DNA from: Nocardioides astragali
GTDB lineage: Bacteria; Actinomycetota; Actinomycetes; Propionibacteriales; Nocardioidaceae
DNA length: 64,000 nt
Assembly: GCF_024436375.1 (NCBI RefSeq)
Contig: NZ_JAFMZM010000002.1
Location: forward strand, 434,001 to 498,000
Direction: 5' to 3'
Shown here: piece after piece, positions 29,501-38,500 of the stretch
How positions within the stretch are numbered: position 1 is the first letter of the stretch
How the letters are laid out: each line of letters begins with the position of its first letter
Program-made: the position numbers and the translations under genes
The notes under the pieces: model-generated
Database searches by the model: none
What the model saw: only the letters and a program-made list of their open reading frames with translations
What the model was told of the DNA's origin: nothing

Positions 29501-32500
29501 CCGGGCTCGAGGCCGCTGATGTCGTAGCCGCCGCCGACCGGCGACTCGCACGATGCCCACTCCGCCGAGCCGATACCGGCCGCGGTGAGGAAGGCAGCGC
29601 ACTCGAACTCCAGGCGCAGCTGGGGCGTCGCGTTGTCGTGGCCGGAGAAAGTGTAGAGCTCGGGCTCCTGGCCCACGGTGGCGCCGCCGGCGGGACCGCC
29701 GGTGATGCTGACCAACGGGGCGCGGGTGTCCGCCACCGGGGTCCAGGTGTACGAGGCCGGGGTCGGGTCAGCGTTGCCCTCGAAGTTGGGCTGCGTCGGG
29801 TCCGGGAACTCGGGCTCGGACATGTCCACCGCGCGCACGTGGAACGTGTGCTGGGTGAGCAGCATCTGGGGATCGGCGTACGAGTAGACGTCGAGCAGGT
29901 TGAACGGGGTCGTGCACTCGACCCACTCGTTGTCGTTGGGGAGCGCCGTGCCGTCGGTGACCTGGCACTCGAAGGTGAGCAGGTACTCCGGCGTCAGGTC
30001 GTCGGTGCCGCTGAACTCGAAGACCGTCGAGCTCAGGTCGGCCGCGACCGGGGCGCGCTCGATGGTCGTGTTGGGCGGCACGGTGTCGACGGCGTCGACG
30101 ACCTCCCACTCATAGATCGCAGGCTCCAGCTCGGCCGCAGAGCCGAACAGCTCGGACTCGCCGTAGACCTCGAGCACGTGATCGCCCGGCAGCAGCGCGT
30201 CCGGGTACGCCGTGTCGCCGGCGAATGCGGGGCCGACGCGGAACGGAGACTCGCACGGGAAGTAGTCGCCCGGGTCGAGGCTGTCGAAGCGGCACCAGAA
30301 CTGGACGTCGCCGACGTTGGCCTCGAAGGTGATCTCGGCGGAGGTGCTTGCGGTCGGACCGCCGGTCGCGGGGTCGCCCTGCGGGCCGCCGGACGCCGGC
30401 GTGAAGCCGGGTCCGTCGGTGATGACCACGTTGACGCCCATGAGCTCCCACGTGAAGGTGGTCGGCGCGCCGACGTTGCCCTCGAAGTCGATGGCGCGCA
30501 CGGAGAAGGTGTGCGGGCCGACCTCGTTCTCGGCGAGCGCCCACTCGAAGGCGCCCTGGTTCATGAAGGTGGCCGCCTCGAATCCACACGGCTCGTAACC
30601 GTTGGCGTCGACCTTGCACTGGAAGGTGACGTCGGGCTCGTTCGCGTGGAAGGTGAAGATCGCGTCGAGGAGCCAGGTCTGGACACCGGGCGTGCCGGGC
30701 TCGATGTCGTCCGGCACGACGTCGAGGGTCACCTGGGGCGCCACGCCGGTCGGCAGCGGCACGTAGCTCCACGTGAAGCTGGCGGGTGTCGGGTCCGCCA
30801 GGCCCTGGCCCAGCATGTCGATGGCGCGGATGTCCAGCGTGTGCTCGCCGGGGCTCAGGTTCAGGTACTCGGCCGGGTACTCGCAGTCCTCCCAAGCGAG
30901 CGCGTTGGTCGAGTCGAGTCGGCACTCGAACACGAGGTCGGTGATCGGGCTGAACTCGTCGGCGCCCATGTAGGTGAAGCTCGCGTTCCGGCTGCCGCTC
31001 TGGATCCCGGGCGTTCCGATGTCCCAGTCCGCCGGGCCGGAGACGATCCAGGTGTCCGGCGCGCCGGGAACGGTGCCGATCTCGCAGACGACGCCGAAGC
31101 ACTGGTCGGGCTCCATGTTGCCGGCGGCGAAGTTGCCGCCCCCGTCGACCGCGCCGACGGAGTAGATGCCCCAGCCGCCGTTCAGCTGGGCGACATTGCT
31201 CTTGACCGTGTGCCCGGCGCCCTCGACGTAGATGCCGTCGCCACCGTTGGCGTCCGTGGTGTTGTTCTCGACCAGCGTGCCCCGGTTGAGGACGGACGAC
31301 TCCGTGATCTCGATCCCGTCGCCGCCGTTGCCGCTCGCGGTGTTGTCCCGGACGACGGAGTCGAGCGAGAACTCGCCGATCTCGATGCCGGAGCCGAGCG
31401 TCCCGCTGGCGTTGTTCGCCTCGACGATGGTTCCGGTGGCCTCACCGACGACGATGCCGCCCGCGCTGCCGCTGAAGTCGTTCCCCTTGACGATCGTGTC
31501 GGTGGCCAGCTCGACGGAGACGCCGGGACCGGTGGTGCCGATCGCGTCGTTGTTGAGGATCGTGTTGCCGTCGCCCGCGACGAGGACGCCGCCCTGGCCG
31601 CCGCGGATCGTGTTCCGCTGGATGAGGTTGTCGTTGGAGGCCAGCAGGTCGTCGCCGGCCATGATCCCGATGCCGCCGTTGTCCTTGAGGACGTTGTCGG
31701 TGACGGTGTTGCTGCCGCCGCCGAGCAGGGACACACCACTGGCGCCGCTTTGACCGATCTGGTTGCCCTCGATCAGGTTCTCGCTGGCGAACTCGAGGAC
31801 GATCGCGCCCTCGCCGAGGTTCGCGGCGAGCGTGTTGTCCCGGATCACGGCGTGCCGCGTGCCGGTGTAGAGAGCGATGCCGATCTCGTTGGCGACGATC
31901 GAGTTGTCGCGGATCGTGTTGCCGTCGGTGCCCTGGTCGGCGTCGGACAGCGCGACCCCGGCCTCGTCGTTCCCCTCGACCCGCAGGCGGTGCACGGAGT
32001 TGCGCGCGGTGCCGGGGTTGAGCTGGACGCCGTTGAGGAACTGGGTGACGAGACCATTGGTGATCGTGACGTCGTCGTGGCCGTTGTTGAGGATGCCGGC
32101 GTCGAGGCCGAGGCCGTCGACCACGTGGCCGTCGAGGTCGATGGTGATGCCGGGCGCGCCGACGATCAGGCCGTGGCCGCCGCAGTCGACCAGGTCGTTG
32201 AGCAGTCGGGTGCTTCGCGTCAGGATCTGGCCGCACGAGACGCTTTCGGCGACGGGTGGCGCACCGACCGTCCAGGCGTACATCTTGGTGTCGAAGTTGC
32301 TGGCGGCGTCGGTGGCCCGCACCCAGAACTCGTGGTCACCCGTGGCCAGGCCCGTGTACGTCTTCGGCGAGGCGCACGCGGGCGCGGTTGCCCACAGGCC
32401 GGTGAGGTCCGCGCCGGCGTCGACGCGCAGGCATCGGAAGGTCACACCGGTGTCGCGGTTCGCCGAGAACTCGAACGTCGCGCTGGTGTCGACGGTGACC

Positions 32501-35500
32501 TTGTCCGGGGTCGAGTCGATCGAAGCCTTGAAGTCGCCGAGCACGACCGCCCACGTGTAGGTCGCCGGGGTCGGGTCGGTGTTGCCCGAGAAGTCGACCG
32601 CCCTGACCTCGAACGTGTAGGTGTCGTTGGCGAGGTTGTTGTACCTGGCGGGGCTGGTGCACGCCCGCCAGTCCGACTCGAGCGTGCTCTCGAACCGGCA
32701 CTCGAAGGTGACCGGGCTCGCGTTGTCGGCGCCGGTGAACCGGAACACTGCGACACTTTCCGAGCTCGGGTTGACCGGAGTCTCGAGGATGCTCGTGTTC
32801 GGCGAGATCTGGTCGCCGCCGCCCAGGCCGCCGGTGCAGGTGATGTTGTAGCACTGCTGGGGCTTGAGGTCGACGCCGAGCGGGCCGTCGTTGCCCTGGG
32901 CGACGTTGCCGCCGCCGTCGATGTTGGACTTGCCACCGGACGGGTCGCCGACGTTGATGCCCCAGCTGCCGTTGTCGAAGGCGACGTTGTCCTTGAAGAT
33001 GTGGCTCGGCTTCGAAGCCTGGATGCCCATGCCCTTGTTGCCGTTGGTCGTGTTGCCCTGCACCAGGGTGCCCTGGCCCGCCGGGGTCTCGTCGCCGATG
33101 TAGATGCCGCCGCCGACGTTGTCGCTCGAGACGTTGTTGAGCAGGGTGTTCGAGAACGACTGCGACTGGAGATCGATGCCCGTTCCCTCGGAGTCGCTGG
33201 CGTCGTTTCCCTCGATCAGGTTGCCGCTCGAGTTCTTCAGCGAGATGCCGGCCTTGTTTCCGCCGACCTCGTTGCCCCGGATGACGTTGTAGTTGCCGTG
33301 GAAGAGGTCGATCGCGGCGGAGCTCACCAGCGTCGCGGTGTTGTCGATGAGCTGGTTCCCACTCGAGGTGTCGATCTCCAGGGCCGGCCCGGCGCTGTCG
33401 GACACGGTGTTGCCCTCAACCCGGTTCCCCGTCGACTCGATGCCGACCGTCGGCCCCTGCGTGGTGGCGCCGACCAGGACCCCGACGCTGACGTCCACGA
33501 GTGAGTTTTCCCTGACGGTGTTGTCGACGGCGCCTTCGAGGAGCACGCCGGCACCGCTCGAGGCCTGGATGCTGTTGCCTTCGACCAGGTTCTGGTTGGC
33601 ACGCTCGATCCAGACGGAGTCGTCGCTCGAGTTGCCGATCAGGTTGCCGTGGACGAGGTTGTCCTTCGCGCCGTTCAGCAGCCAGACGCCGCGCTTGTTG
33701 GACACCAGGGTGTTGGAGCGGAGGATGTTGCCGTCGACTCCGGACTGGAAGCCCGGCACCGGCTCGCTCGGCGCCAGGGCGGGGTCCTCGGGGAAGGTCC
33801 CGTGGCCGAGGGCGATGGCCGCGTCCTGGGTCAGGTCCACAGTCACGCCCTCGACGATGTTCAGCTTGGCGCCGTTGTTCAGCATCACGCCGTAGTCGTA
33901 GTCGGTGAGACGGCCGTTCTTGATCGTCACCGAGTCGAAGCCGTTGTTGAGGATCGCGGCGCCGAGCGCCTTGCCGTCGATCGTCTTGCCGTTGAGGTCG
34001 ATGGTGATCTTGTCGGCTCCGACGATGAGCCCGTGGCCGAGGCAGTCACCGAGGTTGTTGTTGACGATGATGCTCTGGGTGATCTTCTGACCGCAGAAGA
34101 CGGTCTTCGTCACCGGGGTCGCGCCGACGGTCCATTCGAAGGCGGCTGGGACCCCGTCGCTCGGGTCGAGGGCGTCCGGCGCTGTCGGGTCGTCGACATC
34201 CCCGTTCACGTCATCGACGTTCCCGGCCAGGTCGACGGCGCGGACCTGCAGCACGTGGTGGGCAGGCGCGATCCCGTTGACGGTGTACGGCGAGGTGCAG
34301 GTGGTCCAGGCGGGCTGGCCGCCGCTCATCGCGCCGTCGAGACGGCACTGGAACCCGAGCTCCTCGGCGGGCGTCTGGTTGTCCGTGCCGTTGAAGGTGA
34401 ACGTCGCGCGCGTCTGCACAGTCGTCGGGTCGGGGCCGGAGAGGAGCTTCGTCTCTGGCGGCGTCGTGTCCGGCGGCGGCGGGTAGACCCACCAGGTGTG
34501 CGAGGCCGGCGTGACGTCCCGGTTGCCTCCGAGGTCGATGGACCGCACCTCGAAGATGTGGCCGCCGTACCTGAGGTCGCTGTACTGCTCGGGTGAGACG
34601 CACGGCTCGAACGGGAGCACCTGTTCCGAGGGGATGTCGGCCTGGGTCAGGTGGTCGTTGAACTCGTCGTAGTGGACACGGCACTCGAACGTGAGGTTGT
34701 AGCCCGCGGTCCGGTTGTCGATGCCGTTGAACTTGAGGGTGGCCGCGCGGTTGGTCGTGTCGAAGCGTGTGCCGGCGACGTCGGTGACCAGCTCACCGGG
34801 CGCGGCGGTGATGCGGGTGTCGGGAGCGACGCCCGCGACGGTGCAGTCGACGCCGAGGGTCTCGCCGGGGCCGCACTCCTCGGTGCCGTCCTCTTCGACG
34901 CCGGCCTCGATCCGCCACGTGTACTCGGCGGGGGTGAGGTCGAAGTTGCCGGCCTGGTCGACCGCGCGCACCTCGAAGTGGTGGTCCACAGCTGGCTCGA
35001 GGCTCAGGAAGGTCTTCGGGCTCGAGCACTCGGCCCAGAACTCGCCCTCCGGGGGCTCGGGCACCTCGGGCGGTTCGGTCGGGTCGGGAGGTTCGAGCTC
35101 GGGCTCCTCCGGCGGCAGCGGCGGGTCTGGCGGCGCGTCGAGGCGGCACTCGAACCTCATCGCGGTCAGCGGGTCGCCGTTCGTGCCGTCGTTGGCGGTG
35201 AACTCGAAGACCGCGGTCTCGTTCCCGGTCACGGCGGGAGGCACCGAGGTGAGCGTCGTCTCCGGCGCGGCAAGGTCGACCGGCGCCATCGGGGTCGGGT
35301 CTCCCGTTGCGCAGACGACGCCCAGGCACTGGACGGCGTCGGGGAGGCCTGGGGTGACGCCGTCGGAGTGGTTGCCGGCCGCGGTGTTGCCACCGCCGTC
35401 GATGTTCCGGTTGGGGTCGAGAGGCTCGCCCTGGACCGGCTCCTCGCCGGCGTCGATGCCGTAGTTGCTGTTGTTGCTGGCCGTGTTGTTGCGAATGGTG

Positions 35501-38500
35501 TGCTTGGCGACGGTGACGGCGATGCCGCTCTCGGCGTTCTCGTTGGCGGTGTTTCCCTCGACGAGCGCGCCGCCGACCGCGTTGCCGAGCGTGTCGAAGG
35601 CACTGGCGTCGACGGAGATGCCGGCGCCACCGGTCCGGTTCGCGACGTTGTTGCGGATCACCATGTTGACGCCGTCGCCGAGTGCGATACCCGTCTGGAG
35701 CGAGTTGGAGACGTCGTTGTTCTCCACCACGAGGTTGTTCGTGCCGCCCGCGTCGACGCCGGACGGGTTGTAGCGCAGGTCGCTGTTCTTGACGACGCTG
35801 TTGCTCGAGTTGGACAGCACGACGCCGCCGTCGGACTGCTGGTGCGCCAGCACGCCGTCGACCTCGATCCGGTCGGAGTCCGACACGATGACGCCCGCGT
35901 CGCCGTTCCGGACCAGGACGCCGCCGCGGACGGTGTTGCCGTGGGAGCCCTGGTGGATGACGACGCCGGCGTCGCCGGTGTCGCTGATGTCGTTGTTCTC
36001 GACGACGTTCTGCCGCGACCCGTTCTCGAGCACGATGCCGGCATCCGAATCGAGGGCAGGGTCGAGGATGATGCCGCTGATCGTGTTGTTGCGGATGACG
36101 TTGCGGTGGCTGTCGAACAGGTGGATCGACATGCCGTTGGAGATGAAGTAGTTGTCCTCGATGAGGCTGCCCTCGGTCCCGCTCATGAGCTGGAGACCGG
36201 TCTCGCCGTTCGAGTCGAAGACGCTGTCGCGGACCGTGCTTCCCAGCCGGCCGTTGTCCGCGTCGAAGAGCTGCACGCCGGTGAGGGCGTTGCGGGTGAG
36301 GGTCATGTGGTGCACGTCGCTGTTGACGGAGCCCGGGCCGAGCAGGACGCCGTAGCCGTAATTGGTGACGGTGCCGTTGCGGATCTCGACGTTCGGGTAG
36401 CCGTTGCGGATGCCCGGGGTCAGGTTGTCCTCCTCGCCCGGTTCGAGCAGGAGCCCGCTCGCGACCGTGTGCCCGTTGAGGTCGAGGACGATGTTCGGCG
36501 CCCCGATGGCGATGCCCTCGCCGAGGCAGCCGGTGACGTCGGCCGCGAGCTTGGTGCTCTCGGTGATGACCTGCCCGCAGGTCACGACCTCCGCAGCCCC
36601 CGGCTCCTCCCGCTCCGGCGGGGGCGGCGTGGCGGCCGCCTCGAAGCGCAGCTCCAGCTCGGGCAGGGTGATCTCCGGCGGATCCTGCGGCTGCTCCCGG
36701 GAGACGAAGCTCTGGTCGCCACCCTCGGGATCGCTCTCCTGCTGGTCCTTGACGGCCCAGCCGAAGTTCGGCATCTCACCGGCGAAGATCGCCTCGACGT
36801 GCGCCTCGACGTCGAACTCGCGGTAGCCCTCCCCGGATCCGGTCGGGGCGCCGACGGCGCCCGCGACCTGATCGGGCTGGCTGACCCAATTGAGGGTGCT
36901 CTCCTTCCACGTCTCGGCGAGCGGGACGGCCAGAAGGGTCCGGCCCTCGGTGTGGCCGCCGGAGTAGAGGCGCAGGGTGGCCGAGACCAGCTCACAGTCG
37001 GGCGCGTCGGACTGCAGGGGGAACCGGAAGAAGGCGCGCGCGTTCCGGTGCTCCGTCGGTCCGGTGGCAGGGATCGTCGCGTCTGAGCGGACCTCGAGCT
37101 CCGTCATCGTCCAGTAGTTCTCGAGCGGGTTGACCTGGTCCGCCCAGCCGTCGGCGTTCGGGGTCAGAGTGATGTTCGCCTCGTCACAGCTGATCGGCGT
37201 CGCACCCGGGTCGTCGGGATCGGGCCCGACGCGCCAGGTGTACCGCGCGGGGGTCGGGTCAGGCCCCGCGGCCTCACCCGCGATCGCCCGGACCTCGAAG
37301 GTATGGAGGCCGGTGGCCAGGTCGCTGAACATGGTCGGGTTGAAACACTCGAGCCACATGTCCGGGTCGCGGCTGTCGAGCCGGCACTCGTACTCGGCGA
37401 ACTGCGAGGGCGTGAAGTCGCTGACGGCCCTGAAGCTGAACAGCGCCGAGCGGCTGTTCGTGGTCGGCGTGCTGGCCGGGGCGGGTGGGACTGTCGTGCC
37501 GGGCGTGAGGCCCGGAGCCTCGACGATGAGGGTCTCCGGCGGGGTCATCCCCACACCGCTGATCAACTGGCTCACCGGCGTCGGGTCGGTGTTGTCGGCG
37601 CGGTCGATGGCGCGCACCTCGAACCTGAACAGGCCTTCCTCGGGAAGCGGGACCGACCAGGGGCTGGCGCAGCCGTTCCACATCTCTTCGGGAGGGATCG
37701 GATCCCAGGGCGCGACCGGCTCCGGCTCCTCGACCAGGTCGATCTCCAGGAAGCGGCACTCGAAGTTGAGCTCGCCCGGCGCGGTCTGGTTGTCGGTGCC
37801 GCGGAACCGGAACGCCATCGTCTCGAGGCCGTCCTGGAAGGGGCCGTCCTCGGGGTAGTTGAACTCCGTCTCCGGGGGCTGGACGTCGTTGGCCGGCGGG
37901 TCGCCGACGTACTCGAAGGCGCCCGCGTCGCAGCGGCCGTTCTGCGGCCGCTCGATCCCGCGCTGGTCGACGACCGAGCACGGCGGCGCGCTCGAGTCGA
38001 TCGCCAGGCTGCCGTACCGGAGCGCGTGCGTCAGCGTCGGGCCGCCGTTGTCGGCGATCGCCTCCAGCTGCGGGTCACCGCGCCGATCACGTACGCCGAG
38101 CTCGATCGGGCTCTCGGCGGTCTCCGCCGTCACCGCGAGGAAGCAGGTGTTCCGCGCTCCCGTCTCGAGGTTGCCGCCCTCCGAGCGGACGTACCAGTCG
38201 CAGCTGCCGCCCTGGAGGCTGCCGCCAAGGATCGAGTTCTTCACGATAACGGCCGAGTTCGCCGCCGGCGGGATGGGCGGGACGAAGTCGGACTCGACGA
38301 CGCCGACCGCGCCGCCCGCGGGCGCCGAGTTGCGCCAGATGGTCATGTGCACGAGCCGGAGCTCTCCGTCGGCGTCGTGGAAGAGGCCGCCGCCGGCGCT
38401 CCCTGCCTTGTTCCCCGAGATCGTCGTGTTCTCGTAGAGCGAGTCGCCGTCGGCGAAGCTCATGATGCCGCCGCCCTTGCCGGCGTTCTCGTCCAGTTCG

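Noticed and set aside
20623..33504. A very long open frame on the plus strand (over 4000 codons) opposite the giant gene
   Set aside because: Its Arg/Val/Gly-rich product shows no domain, and it exists because the GC-rich codon pattern of the minus-strand repeats suppresses stops in the antisense frame.
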